Positions 33,995-42,750 of a DNA stretch of 64,000 bases are shown here, in pieces (position 1 is the first letter of the stretch; each line of letters opens with the position of its first letter). The stretch spans positions 1 to 64,000 of the forward strand of contig CAKOPK010000002.1 of assembly GCA_934099115.1 (NCBI GenBank), given 5' to 3'. The position numbers were made by a program, and so were the translations under genes. Under the pieces are notes generated by a model, which was given only the letters and a program-made list of their open reading frames with translations, did not search any database and was not told where the DNA came from. This DNA comes from an uncultured Bacilli bacterium (GTDB lineage: Bacteria; Bacillota_I; Bacilli_A; RF39; UBA660).

Positions 33995-36097
33995 TTACTT
34001 GCTTTTTCTAACTCTTTTCATAGTATCTTCTTCTATTAAGTTTGGTTCCATTACTTCAAAATATGCTTGTCTTAAGCCTAAATCTATACGTGATAGCTTT
34101 AATTTTACTTTACTACCAATATGGAAAGAAATATTTAAATCTTTATTTACAAGCATTTTAGATTCTGGATAATAGACAAAACCATTTTTTATTAAATCAA
34201 TATCAAGGTATCCATCCATTAAATCTGTTGTACGGATTTGAACATATTTACTATTAATATCAGAGATAAACCCATAAAATTCTTCACCAATACGGTCTTT
34301 TAAGTAATTAATCATAAATAATTGGTTAGCTTCGTATTCTGCTTTTTGAGCATATCTTTCTTTTAGACTAACTTTTTCACAAATTTCTTTTAAATATGCA
34401 GTGATATCTTCACTATAACCATAATCAGGATTTTTATCATAATAATCCATTAAAGTATGTGCTACTAAGTCTAAGAATCTTCTTATTGGAGAAGTAGTCT
34501 GAGTATAATAATCTTCTGCTAAAGCAAAATGGCCTTTATTTTCAGGGCTGTAATAAGCTTTTTGCATTGATTTTATAATATAAACACTTAAAACAGCAAA
34601 TTCTTCTTTATTAGCAAGATTTCTTATGATTTTTTGTAAGATACGTTCATCTTCAGTAAAATTTATTTTTTCTAAGCGATAACCACTCATTTTTAATAAT
34701 TCATATATATCTTTTACTCTTTCCATAATAGGATATTCATGGTTTCGATAACCAAACGGCAACCCTGTTGCATGTTGATATTTTCCATTTTTAGCATTTG
34801 TCGCAAGCATAAATTTTTCTATTACTTTTTCTGCTTCTAGTTGACTTAATATTTCTTTTTCTGTTTCGCCATCATCATTTACTTTATATTTTATTTCACG
34901 GCTAGCAATATCAATCGCCCCACTATTTTCTCTTTTCATGGCTAATATTTTACTCAAACGATCCATTAATTTTAAATTATCAACATATTCTTCATAACCT
35001 TCGGGAACTATTCCTTCTCGTAATATTTTATTTACATTGTTATAAGTCATCTGCTTTTTAGAACGAATAACTGATAAATAACGTTTGAAATTCACTACAT
35101 CTCCATAAGGGTCTATTTCTAGCTCAAAACTTCTTGCTAGACGGTCAACATTAGGATTTAGTGAACATATTCCATTTGATAGCTTGGCTGGTAACATTGC
35201 CATTACATAATTAGCAAAGTATAAGCTTGTTGTATTTTCTTCGGCAAATGCCCAAATAGCACTTCCTGGTTTAACATAATGAGATACATGAGCTATACTT
35301 ACTGTTAATAAATAATTTCCATTTTCTAACATTTTAAGTTCTACGGCATCATCTATATCTTTTGTATAATCCCCATCAATTGTAAAAATAAAGTCATTTC
35401 TTTTGTCTACACGATTAATTAAGTCTTCTTCTCTAACCTCATCAGGAATATTCTCTAATTCTTTCATTACTTCTTTTGGATATTCTGTTAAAAAACCATT
35501 GTTAATAGCAATCGTTTTTAACTCAGTATCAAAGTCATCTTTATACCCCACTCTTTCTAATAATTTACCATTATAGATGTTGTTTTCAAATAAATCGTTT
35601 AGTTCTACTAATACTCTTTCTCCTAAAACTAATTTTTTAATAGTATTATGTCCTACCGTTACTATTACTTTGGTTTTAGAATTACATACTTCTAAATAGT
35701 TATGTTCTCCGTCATTTTTCACTTCACATACTACATTTTTTATTTTGCGATCAAGGACTTTTTTAACTTTATAACTTGGTCTTTCAAAAACAACTGTATC
35801 AAAAGCTAAAGCTCCATCTAACTTAGAAGCATCTAAGTCTATTCTCTTTTTACCATCTAAAACATAAAACTTACCTTTTGAAGTAATATTTAAAACTGCA
35901 ACAAAAAAGTTAACCGGCATTAATTCATAAAGATTTTCTTCATCCTTATATATTTTTCCAGTTAACTCTAAGTCACGTAAATAACCCTTAATTTCACTTT
36001 CGCTCACATTTAAAAGACTTGCTATCTTTCGAGTTTGCAATTTGCTTCTTTTTTCTAATAATTTTAAAATAACACGTTCCATATTCTTACTCCTCAC
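33995..36097 (-). CDS. rnr: Ribonuclease R
   Basis: RNase R is a processive 3'-to-5' exoribonuclease that degrades structured RNA, mRNA and defective rRNA. The 700-residue protein has an N-terminal winged helix (about 1-60), cold-shock domains, then the RNB catalytic domain with the metal-binding DGDYTKDIDDAVEL and the later ENTTSLYFANYVMAMLPAKL and YYTQTTSPIRRFLDLVAH. A C-terminal S1 domain (GSKVKLKLSRIDL) and a basic tail close it. No secG or smpB, its common neighbours, is visible. Confidence 0.95.
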   Translation of the reverse strand: MRSKNMERVILKLLEKRSKLQTRKIASLLNVSESEIKGYLRDLELTGKIYKDEENLYELMPVNFFVAVLNITSKGKFYVLDGKKRIDLDASKLDGALAFDTVVFERPSYKVKKVLDRKIKNVVCEVKNDGEHNYLEVCNSKTKVIVTVGHNTIKKLVLGERVLVELNDLFENNIYNGKLLERVGYKDDFDTELKTIAINNGFLTEYPKEVMKELENIPDEVREEDLINRVDKRNDFIFTIDGDYTKDIDDAVELKMLENGNYLLTVSIAHVSHYVKPGSAIWAFAEENTTSLYFANYVMAMLPAKLSNGICSLNPNVDRLARSFELEIDPYGDVVNFKRYLSVIRSKKQMTYNNVNKILREGIVPEGYEEYVDNLKLMDRLSKILAMKRENSGAIDIASREIKYKVNDDGETEKEILSQLEAEKVIEKFMLATNAKNGKYQHATGLPFGYRNHEYPIMERVKDIYELLKMSGYRLEKINFTEDERILQKIIRNLANKEEFAVLSVYIIKSMQKAYYSPENKGHFALAEDYYTQTTSPIRRFLDLVAHTLMDYYDKNPDYGYSEDITAYLKEICEKVSLKERYAQKAEYEANQLFMINYLKDRIGEEFYGFISDINSKYVQIRTTDLMDGYLDIDLIKNGFVYYPESKMLVNKDLNISFHIGSKVKLKLSRIDLGLRQAYFEVMEPNLIEEDTMKRVRKSK

Positions 36098-36220
36098 ATA
36101 TTTCTACTATAACGCACAAATATATTATTGTAAATAAAAAACAAGCATTTGTATAAAACTTCCAAATATTGCTAATATATTAGTACTATTTAAGGTTATA
36201 CTACTAATGGGTGATGGAGT

Positions 36221-37183
36221 ATGAAAAAAGTAATGATTTTTTTGTGTTTCTTCTTGTTTCCCCTACAAGCACTCGCATATTCAAATGAAGTTATCTTAGG
36301 TGGAGAAACAATTGGAATAGATATAAAAGCTAAAGGTGTAATGGTTATTGGCTTTTATAAAGTAAATGGAAAATATCCGAAAAGTGATTTAAAAGAAGGA
36401 GATATTATTTTAAAGATTGGGTATAAACCCGTAAGTACTATCGATGAGTTAACAAAAGCTATAGAAGAAAATATTCAAGATGAAAAAGTGAAGATTACTT
36501 TTGAGAGAAATGGTAAAACAAAAGAGACTACATTAAATTTAATATATACCGATAATGTTTATAAGACTGGTTTATATGTTAAAGATAGTATTGTAGGGAT
36601 TGGAACTCTTACCTTTATTGACCCAGAGACTAATACTTATGGAGCTTTAGGCCATGAAATTACTGAGTCTAATACTTCTTCTATTATAGAAGTAAAAGGA
36701 GGAACTATTTTTAAAAATAGTATTACTAAAATAGATAAGAGTTCAGATGGTAATCCCGGTAGTAAGAATGCTAGATTCTATTATAAAACAACTTATGGGG
36801 ATATTAAGAAAAATACAAAATACGGAATTTATGGAAATTATGATTATAACTATAATACCGATAAATTAATTAAAATTGCCGAAAAAGAAGAAGTAAAAAT
36901 AGGAAGTGCTACTATTTATACTGTTTTAGATCAGGAAAAAGTAGAAGCTTTTACTATAGAAATTACAAAGATAAATGAAAATAGTAAAACGAAAAATATA
37001 ACTTTTGAAATAACGGATCAAAAATTAATTGATAAAACTGGTGGTATTATTCAAGGTATGAGCGGTAGTCCAATTGTTCAAAATGGAAAATTAGTTGGTG
37101 CTGTTACTCATGTTATCACCGATAATGTTACTAGTGGTTATGGTTTATTTATAACTACTATGTTAGAAGAAAGTGAGAATTAA
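36221..37183 (+). CDS. spoIVB: SpoIVB-like S55 family serine peptidase with PDZ domain
   Basis: A 320-residue exported protein. A signal peptide covers about residues 1-19. A PDZ domain follows at about 35-110 (GFYKVNGKYPKSDLKEGDII, LKIGYKPV), then the S55 protease domain. The catalytic His is in YGALGHEITES, the acidic region in ITDQKLIDKTGG and the Ser in GMSGSPIVQNGKLVGAVTHV. In Bacillus SpoIVB signals across the forespore membranes to activate pro-sigma-K processing. The match over the whole length is good, but whether this organism sporulates is not shown. It is one of few plus-strand genes and has its own terminator. Confidence 0.85.
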   Translation: MKKVMIFLCFFLFPLQALAYSNEVILGGETIGIDIKAKGVMVIGFYKVNGKYPKSDLKEGDIILKIGYKPVSTIDELTKAIEENIQDEKVKITFERNGKTKETTLNLIYTDNVYKTGLYVKDSIVGIGTLTFIDPETNTYGALGHEITESNTSSIIEVKGGTIFKNSITKIDKSSDGNPGSKNARFYYKTTYGDIKKNTKYGIYGNYDYNYNTDKLIKIAEKEEVKIGSATIYTVLDQEKVEAFTIEITKINENSKTKNITFEITDQKLIDKTGGIIQGMSGSPIVQNGKLVGAVTHVITDNVTSGYGLFITTMLEESEN

Positions 37184-37195
37184 CTCACTTTTTTA
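37171..37195 (+). terminator. Terminator of the SpoIVB-like gene
   Basis: AAGTGAG and CTCACTT arms straddle the stop codon and are followed by TTTTT on the plus strand. Confidence 0.75.
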
Positions 37196-37208
37196 AATAT
37201 TTATAAAT

Positions 37209-37232
37209 TAAAAAATCCCGTATTTACGGGAT
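37209..37232 (-). terminator. Terminator of the tRNA operon
   Basis: ATCCCGTA/TACGGGAT arms followed on the minus strand by TTTTTTA, just downstream of tRNA-Pro. Confidence 0.8.
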
Positions 37233-37244
37233 AAATTACTTAAA

Positions 37245-37321
37245 TGGTCGAGAAGACAGGATTTGAACCTGCAACCCCTTGGTCCCAAACCAAGTGCACT
37301 GCCAAATTGTGCTACTTCTCG
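37245..37321 (-). tRNA. tRNA-Pro (TGG)
   Basis: 77 nt including an encoded CCA. The acceptor stem CGAGAAG/CTTCTCG is perfect. The anticodon loop reads TTTGGGA with anticodon TGG between CTTGG/CCAAG arms, and the T-loop GGTTCAAATCC is present. It is cotranscribed with the tRNA-Arg just upstream. Confidence 0.95.
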
Positions 37322-37327
37322 ATAAAA

Positions 37328-37404
37328 TGGTGCGCCCTAAGGGAGTCGAACCCCTAACCTTTAGATCCGTAGTCTAACGCTCTATCCAATTGAGCTAAGA
37401 GCGC
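37328..37404 (-). tRNA. tRNA-Arg (ACG)
   Basis: 77 nt with encoded CCA. Acceptor stem GCGCTCT/AGGGCGC (one wobble pair), D-arm TAGCTCAATTGG, anticodon loop CTACGGA with ACG, T-loop GGTTCGACTCC. The A at position 34 would be edited to inosine. It is followed after six bases by tRNA-Pro. Confidence 0.95.
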
Positions 37405-37427
37405 ATGCGCTTTTCAAACATGATTTA

Positions 37428-37456
37428 ATTATAGTATAAAATAATGGAAATTGCAA
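37428..37456 (-). promoter_or_regulatory. Promoter of the tRNA-Arg/tRNA-Pro operon
   Basis: -35 TTGCAA (37451-37456), 17-base spacer, -10 TATAAT (37428-37433), ending about 23 bases before the mature tRNA-Arg. Confidence 0.78.
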
Positions 37457-37519
37457 TACTTTTTTGTTAAAATTTGCTTATTTAGACGAAGTGCTATGGC
37501 ACTTCTATTTTTATTTATG

Positions 37520-37544
37520 AAAAAAAGAGTGCCTTTCATCACTC
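37520..37544 (-). terminator. Terminator of the DUF3006 gene
   Basis: GAGTG...CACTC arms overlapping the TGA stop, followed by seven T on the minus strand. A second hairpin, GAAGTGC-TATG-GCACTTC, lies at about 37489-37506 and could stop transcription coming from the other side. Confidence 0.7.
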
Positions 37545-37733
37545 AAATAAATCATTCATTAATTCTTTTATTTTATCCTTTCTCTTTTTTGTTTCCTCTT
37601 TGTTTATTAAAATGTCGATAACATCCCCTTCTTTGGCTTCTTTTACTAATACTTTTGGTAAATTTGCAAAATGAGTGGGGTCAATTTCTACAACTGCATA
37701 TTCTCCTTCAAATCTATCAATAATTACTTGCAT
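37539..37733 (-). CDS. DUF3006 family protein
   Basis: A 64-residue protein with the DUF3006 pattern: MQVIIDRFEGEYAVVEID near the start, LPKVLVKEAKEGDVI and a basic-acidic tail KKRKDKIKELMNDLF. The family often lies beside ComEC-like metallo-beta-lactamase proteins, exactly as here, where it starts two bases after the upstream gene ends. Function is not established. It ends with TGA, which supports the standard genetic code in this genome. Confidence 0.8.
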   Translation of the reverse strand: MQVIIDRFEGEYAVVEIDPTHFANLPKVLVKEAKEGDVIDILINKEETKKRKDKIKELMNDLFE

Positions 37734-37735
37734 CT

Positions 37736-38587
37736 TTATTTCTCCGTTTCTATATTTATATTTATTCCATCACTAATTACTTTAATTGTACCGTTTAAAT
37801 CAGTCCTATATATTTGCTTAGTATATTTCTTTAATTTTGTTAAAGTAATATCAGCAGGATGGCCATACTTATTGCCCGCTCCAACACTAATAATGGCATA
37901 TTTTGGCTTTACTTTTGCTAGGAATTCTTCACTAGAACTTGTGTCACTGCCGTGGTGGCCTACTTTTAAGACATCAACATTTACATCTTCAGTTATTTCT
38001 TTTTCACTTTTTTCTTCTGCATCGCCTGTAAATAAGAATGATGTTGTGCCATAATCTAATCTTAATACAATGGAGTAGTTGTTATAACTACTATAACTAT
38101 CTTGGTTAGGAGCTACCATTTTTAAAACTAAATTATTTTCATTCAATACCTCTACTCCGTTTTTACCAGTTTTAATTTTTAAGTTTTTATCCTTAATCGT
38201 ATTTAGTAAATTTTCGTAAGTTTTACTACTGGCTGCTACTTTTGGCATATAAATACTACCTATATCAAAGCTTTTAATTACATTTGCTAAGCCACCAATA
38301 TGGTCAGCATGGGGATGAGTACCTATTACATAATCAATTTTAGAATATCCTAAATTTTTAATATAAGATATAATTTTTTCGCTAGAACTAGCTTCTCCAG
38401 CATCTATTAGTAATAGTTCTTTGTTTGGGAGTTCTGCTACTATGCTGTCTCCTTGACCAATATCTAAATAATGAACTGTTAAAACATTTTCGTTACTTTC
38501 AAATGTAGGATTTCCTTTGCTCTCCGGTAATTTAGTACATCCGCTAACACATAATAAGATAATTATAAACGATAATATTTTTTTCAT
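37736..38587 (-). CDS. ComEC-like metallo-beta-lactamase-fold lipoprotein
   Basis: 283 residues. The N-terminus is a lipoprotein signal with lipobox VSGC at about 14-17, so the protein is attached to the outside of the membrane. The metallo-hydrolase motif HPHADHIGG (HxHxDH) at about 88 is intact, with further ligands in FLFTGDAEEKSE and LKVGHHGSDTSS. It resembles the nuclease-like C-terminal domain of ComEC as a stand-alone protein. Such proteins may cut extracellular DNA or phosphodiesters, but the substrate is unproven. DUF3006 follows in the same transcript. Confidence 0.85.
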   Translation of the reverse strand: MKKILSFIIILLCVSGCTKLPESKGNPTFESNENVLTVHYLDIGQGDSIVAELPNKELLLIDAGEASSSEKIISYIKNLGYSKIDYVIGTHPHADHIGGLANVIKSFDIGSIYMPKVAASSKTYENLLNTIKDKNLKIKTGKNGVEVLNENNLVLKMVAPNQDSYSSYNNYSIVLRLDYGTTSFLFTGDAEEKSEKEITEDVNVDVLKVGHHGSDTSSSEEFLAKVKPKYAIISVGAGNKYGHPADITLTKLKKYTKQIYRTDLNGTIKVISDGININIETEK

Positions 38588-38690
38588 ACTGCACTTCCTT
38601 ATATTAAGTATACAACATCTATAATAATTAGAAAATATTTTTAAAAAAACTTTACAATTAAATTGTAATAAATATTGTTATCTGAATTAG

Positions 38691-38723
38691 AAAAAGATTT
38701 AGTGAGTTGGCACTAAATCTTTT
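38691..38723 (-). terminator. Terminator of mutS
   Basis: A 12-bp stem AAAGATTTAGTG/CACTAAATCTTT with loop CCAACT and a T-rich tail on the minus strand, directly after the mutS stop. Confidence 0.88.
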
Positions 38724-38725
38724 TA

Positions 38726-41269
38726 TCATTCTCTTTCTTTTGCAAGTTCTTGTAACATGAAAATAGTATTTAAAGCATCTATTGGAGTCATATGTAGAGG
38801 GTCTAATTCTTCTAACTTTTCTCTTAAATGATCCACTTTTTTAGGTTCTTTAAAATCCATAGTTAATTGAATATTTTCCTCTTTAGTTGTCTTTACTTCA
38901 TTTTCATAATCATTTAATATATTTTGAGCACGTTCTAATAATTCTTCTGGCATTTTAGCTAATCTTGCTACATGAATACCATAACTCTTATCTGTTGGGC
39001 CATCTTGTACTTTATGTAAGAAAGTAATCATACTTCCCTCTTCTTTAGCTGCTACATGGACATTATGAATATTAGAAAATTCATTAGTTAATTTTGTAAG
39101 TTCATGATAATGGGTAGAAAATAAAGTTTTACAGCGAATATTTTTAGCTACATATTCTAATATAGCTTGGGCTAAACTCATGCCGTCATAAGTAGATGTT
39201 CCTCTTCCTAGTTCATCAAATAATATTAAAGAATGACTTGTAGCATTTACTAAAGCATTTCTAGCTTCTTTCATTTCTACCATAAATGTAGATTCTCCAC
39301 TTACTAAATCATCACTAGCACCAATTCTCGTAAATATCTTATCAATTATTGGTAAGTCTGCTTTCTTAGCAGGGACAAAAGAACCCATTTGAGCCATTAT
39401 TATAATTATAGCTAGTTCTCGCATATAAGTAGATTTACCACTCATATTAGGGCCTGTTATTAATAATATGTCTGTATCTTCATCCATATCTATATCATTT
39501 GGTACATAAGTATTTTTACTTACTACTTCTATTACTGGATGTTTTCCTTCTATAATATCTATTTTATTTAAATCATTAATAGTAGGTCTTACTAAATGAT
39601 ATTCTTCACTACAAACTGCTAGGCTACATATAGCATCTAATTCACTTATAATATCTGCTGTTTCTTTTAAAGATAAGATTTGTTCTTTTATTTTATCTCT
39701 TATTTCACAGAATAAATTATATTCTAATTCAAATATTTTTTCTTCAGCATTTAATATTAAAGATTCTTTTTCTTTTAATTCTGGAGATATAAAGCGTTCA
39801 CAATTGGTAAGTGTTTGTCTTCTTTCCCAACCAAATTCTTCTTTTACTAAATCTGTTTGACCTTTAGAGACTTCTATATAATAACCAAATACTCTATTAA
39901 AACCTACTTTTAAGTTTTTAATACCAGTAGTTTCTTTAATATGACTTTCAAATTCTGCAATAAAGTCTTTACCACCACTGCGAATACTTTTTAATTCATC
40001 TAATTCTTTATTATAACCATCTTTTATTAAAAATCCTTCTTTAGTACTTACAGGGGGATTTTCATAAATAGAACACTCTAATAAATTATATAAATCATCA
40101 TGAGTATTAATCGTATAGGAAAATCCTAAATCTTCTACTATATCTTTAATTCTTGGTAAAACACTTAAAGAATTTTTGATTTGTAATAAATCTCTACCAT
40201 TTAGACTTCCACATATAACTTTTGCACATAATCTTTCTAAATCATAAATTTCATATAATAAATCTCTTAATTCATCTTTTTCGATAAATTCTTTATTTAG
40301 TTTTTCAATTTTATCATATCTTCTATTTATTTGCTCTTTATCTCTTAAAGGGTTCATTAACCAAGATTTTAATTTTCTAGAACCCATCGCTGTTTTAGTT
40401 TTATCAAGCAACCATATTAATGAATAAGTTCGCTCTTTTAATCTTAAAGTTTCTACTAATTCTAGATTACGTATAGTATGTATATCCATTTCTAAGTAAT
40501 CATTTTTATTAATAATTACAACATTAGATATATGGCTTAAATCTTTTAATTCTTTAACTACTAAATAGTATAATAAATGCCTTAAGCCTTGTTTTACTCT
40601 TATATCTTGGACACTTTCTATTAAGTTTTGATATCCTTCTGTTAAATAATTATCACTTATAGATACTTCTATACCATAAGTATTTTTTAATAGTTCTACT
40701 AATTCTATATCTTTATTATTTTCTAATATTATTTCTTTTATATTTAAGTGTAATATTTCATTTATTAATTTTTCTTTATTATGAGTAATACTTAGACTTT
40801 TAAGTTCACCTGTAGAAATATCAGCATAGGTTAATAAATATAAATATTCAAAATCTAGGAGGCTTGCTATATAGTTATTATCATGTTCACTTAAAGATTC
40901 TAAGTTTACTACAGTACCTTTAGATATAACTTCTATAACTCCTCTTTTAACCATGCCTTTTGTACTTTTAGGGTCTTCTAATTGCTCACATATAGCAATC
41001 TTATATCCTTTATCTATTAGTTTTTCTATATAGGGATTTACACTATGAAATGGTACTCCACACATAGGAATACGTTCATTTAATCCTGCATTTTTACCTG
41101 TAAGAGTTAGTTCTAGTTCTCTAGATGCAATAATACCATCTTCAAAGAATAATTCATAAAAGTCTCCTAAACGGAAGAATAATAATTCTTCGGGATATTG
41201 GTCTTTTATATCCATGTATTGTTGCATCATTGGACTTAAATCTGCTCTATTTACTTCACTTCTATTCAT
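38726..41269 (-). CDS. mutS: DNA mismatch repair protein MutS
   Basis: MutS recognises mismatches and starts repair. The length of 847 residues is normal. The mismatch-reading motif GDFYELFFEDG is near residue 38, and the connector, core and clamp domains follow. The ATPase has Walker A in TGPNMSGKSTYMRE (about 608), Walker B in LILFDELGRGTSTYDG and the signature region VSGESTFMVEMKEA. It has its own strong terminator and no mutL follows directly. Confidence 0.97.
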   Translation of the reverse strand: MNRSEVNRADLSPMMQQYMDIKDQYPEELLFFRLGDFYELFFEDGIIASRELELTLTGKNAGLNERIPMCGVPFHSVNPYIEKLIDKGYKIAICEQLEDPKSTKGMVKRGVIEVISKGTVVNLESLSEHDNNYIASLLDFEYLYLLTYADISTGELKSLSITHNKEKLINEILHLNIKEIILENNKDIELVELLKNTYGIEVSISDNYLTEGYQNLIESVQDIRVKQGLRHLLYYLVVKELKDLSHISNVVIINKNDYLEMDIHTIRNLELVETLRLKERTYSLIWLLDKTKTAMGSRKLKSWLMNPLRDKEQINRRYDKIEKLNKEFIEKDELRDLLYEIYDLERLCAKVICGSLNGRDLLQIKNSLSVLPRIKDIVEDLGFSYTINTHDDLYNLLECSIYENPPVSTKEGFLIKDGYNKELDELKSIRSGGKDFIAEFESHIKETTGIKNLKVGFNRVFGYYIEVSKGQTDLVKEEFGWERRQTLTNCERFISPELKEKESLILNAEEKIFELEYNLFCEIRDKIKEQILSLKETADIISELDAICSLAVCSEEYHLVRPTINDLNKIDIIEGKHPVIEVVSKNTYVPNDIDMDEDTDILLITGPNMSGKSTYMRELAIIIIMAQMGSFVPAKKADLPIIDKIFTRIGASDDLVSGESTFMVEMKEARNALVNATSHSLILFDELGRGTSTYDGMSLAQAILEYVAKNIRCKTLFSTHYHELTKLTNEFSNIHNVHVAAKEEGSMITFLHKVQDGPTDKSYGIHVARLAKMPEELLERAQNILNDYENEVKTTKEENIQLTMDFKEPKKVDHLREKLEELDPLHMTPIDALNTIFMLQELAKERE

Positions 41270-41317
41270 TTTTACAACTCCTAAAAAGTATTATAGCATT
41301 ATTTACTAAATATTTCC

Positions 41318-41354
41318 AAAAAAAAATGAAGAAAATTATCAATTCTTCATTTTT
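41318..41354 (-). terminator. Terminator of the poly-G surface protein gene
   Basis: AAAAATGAAGAA...TTCTTCATTTTT arms with a T run on the minus strand, directly after the gene. Confidence 0.75.
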
Positions 41355-41359
41355 TAATA

Positions 41360-42559
41360 TTAAGAAACTATATATGGATCAAAACTAAATCCAGAACCCA
41401 CAAATACAGTGTCTGGCTTTAGATTGATTACGGGTCTTACGCCAGGAGTATCCCAATTCACTCCCGTATTTCCAAACCAACCATCATTATACATAAGAAA
41501 TATCCCAGCAACTTTTGTTGCGTCATAAAAAGTATAAGGAGTCATAGTCCAATAATATTGACCATTATATAAATAATATCCTAAATTATTAGTATTAAAT
41601 GCTCCTCCTGCATAGGATATCTCATCTACTGATACTAATCCCACCGATGTAGTAAATCTATCATTACTATTTGCACATTTATAGCTTGGAGCTTTATTAT
41701 TCACTAATCTGTCATAAGCTGCATATTCCGTATAAACAATATTCCCGATGCCCGTTCCATTAGATGGTGTCCTATCATTACAAAACGTTGCTCCATTTCC
41801 AGTTGCTATGTAATTATTATAGCTTTTTAAATTATTGTTATACCAGTTATCTAGTACTCCTTTAATGGTACTGTCTGTTCCTCTTCCATGTACTTCGCCA
41901 CTGGTATATTGATATCCTACATACATATTATCATTATAATTTGTATTAAATGCACTAGTCCCTATCTGGGTTGTCTCTCCTGTTTGATCTGTTGTTGGTC
42001 CATTATAAATCATTCTGACTGTGCCATCGCCATTTACCCTGATTATTCTCCAATAGAATCCTGCAAACTTAACCCAGTTATCACTTGGATTCCCAGCATA
42101 ATAGTAACTTGTTCCATAGTCATCTTCGGCACTGTAGATAGTTCCTGTTGTATCTTCTGTTAATACTGTACTAAAATCTGATCTAGTTGCAATTGTTTTA
42201 CTAGCCAAAATACTTTCTACTGTTTGATAGTTTTTATCAAAATATAAATAACATTTTGTTCCTTTTTTGGTTAAATTTTTAACATTTATTTTACCATTAC
42301 TATATTCTAAAGCTATTGATGTATCTTTCTTATCATCTATACTACAATAGCTTTTCTCTGTATTTAATTTATATCCACTTGTGGGTATACTTTCACTTTT
42401 CTTATATCCTCCATCATCATTGATATATAAAGCCATGGTATTTTGATTACTAGCAATTTTTCCTGTTAAAACTGTATTTTTCCCCTTAGTTTGATTGTTA
42501 GTAATTAATAAAATACTAATATTTATTAATAAAATAAATACTAGTACCCCCCCCCCCAA
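41360..42559 (-). CDS. Putative phase-variable surface protein (paralogue of the 51482 gene)
   Basis: The body encodes about 399 residues: a membrane anchor (VLVFILLINISILLI), a Lys/Ser/Asn-rich region with Cys pairs (KSYCSIDDKK, KKGTKCYLYFDK) and a C-terminal domain of about 270 residues (WVKFAGFYWRIIRVNGDGT, GVRPVINLKPD, ending DPYIVS). That domain resembles DUF6273-type proteins and is nearly the same as in the 51482 gene. The likely real start, ATG at 42598-42600 (MKLSTSNIQKAKKSW), is out of frame because of an 11-G tract. Twelve or nine G would join it to the body. The nominal TTG start at 42559 has no ribosome-binding site. As read here the gene is off. Function unknown; surface location inferred. 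Confidence 0.75.
   Translation of the reverse strand: MGGGVLVFILLINISILLITNNQTKGKNTVLTGKIASNQNTMALYINDDGGYKKSESIPTSGYKLNTEKSYCSIDDKKDTSIALEYSNGKINVKNLTKKGTKCYLYFDKNYQTVESILASKTIATRSDFSTVLTEDTTGTIYSAEDDYGTSYYYAGNPSDNWVKFAGFYWRIIRVNGDGTVRMIYNGPTTDQTGETTQIGTSAFNTNYNDNMYVGYQYTSGEVHGRGTDSTIKGVLDNWYNNNLKSYNNYIATGNGATFCNDRTPSNGTGIGNIVYTEYAAYDRLVNNKAPSYKCANSNDRFTTSVGLVSVDEISYAGGAFNTNNLGYYLYNGQYYWTMTPYTFYDATKVAGIFLMYNDGWFGNTGVNWDTPGVRPVINLKPDTVFVGSGFSFDPYIVS
42547..42557 (-). repeat. Poly-G tract of 11 (C11 on the plus strand)
   Basis: Eleven consecutive C on the plus strand in a very AT-rich region, between the start codon and the membrane anchor of the surface protein gene. A G-tract of this kind is a classic slippage site. 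Confidence 0.9.
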
Positions 42560-42643
42560 CTTTTTTTAGCTTTTTGGATGTTTGATGTTGATAATTTCAT
42601 ATTTTTCTCACTTTCTTTTTTTATTTTTCTACCTTATATATCT

Positions 42644-42672
42644 ACTATACAATATTATTGAGTATTTTTCAA
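42644..42672 (-). promoter_or_regulatory. Promoter of the poly-G surface protein gene
   Basis: -35 TTGAAA (42667-42672), 17-base spacer, -10 TATAGT (42644-42649). A 19-base block, tctactatacaatattatt (42641-42659, plus strand), is identical to one upstream of the paralogue at 53356-53374. Confidence 0.72.
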
Positions 42673-42726
42673 GAATTTTGCAATTAGAAATTTATCAATT
42701 TTAAAATATGTTTTTTTGTTTTAAAT

Positions 42727-42750
42727 AAAAAGAAAGAATTTTTATTCTTT
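42727..42750 (-). terminator. Terminator of rpe
   Basis: AAAGAAT...ATTCTTT arms with TTTTTAT on the minus strand, overlapping the end of rpe. Confidence 0.65.

Noticed and set aside
37484..37510. Third small RNA gene after the tRNAs
   Set aside because: The hairpin GAAGTGC-TATG-GCACTTC is a simple stem without promoter or conserved core, better explained as a terminator.
42559..42559. TTG at 42559 as the true start of the surface protein
   Set aside because: It has no ribosome-binding site and begins inside the G tract. The ATG at 42600 has a promoter and a sensible leader in the neighbouring frame.
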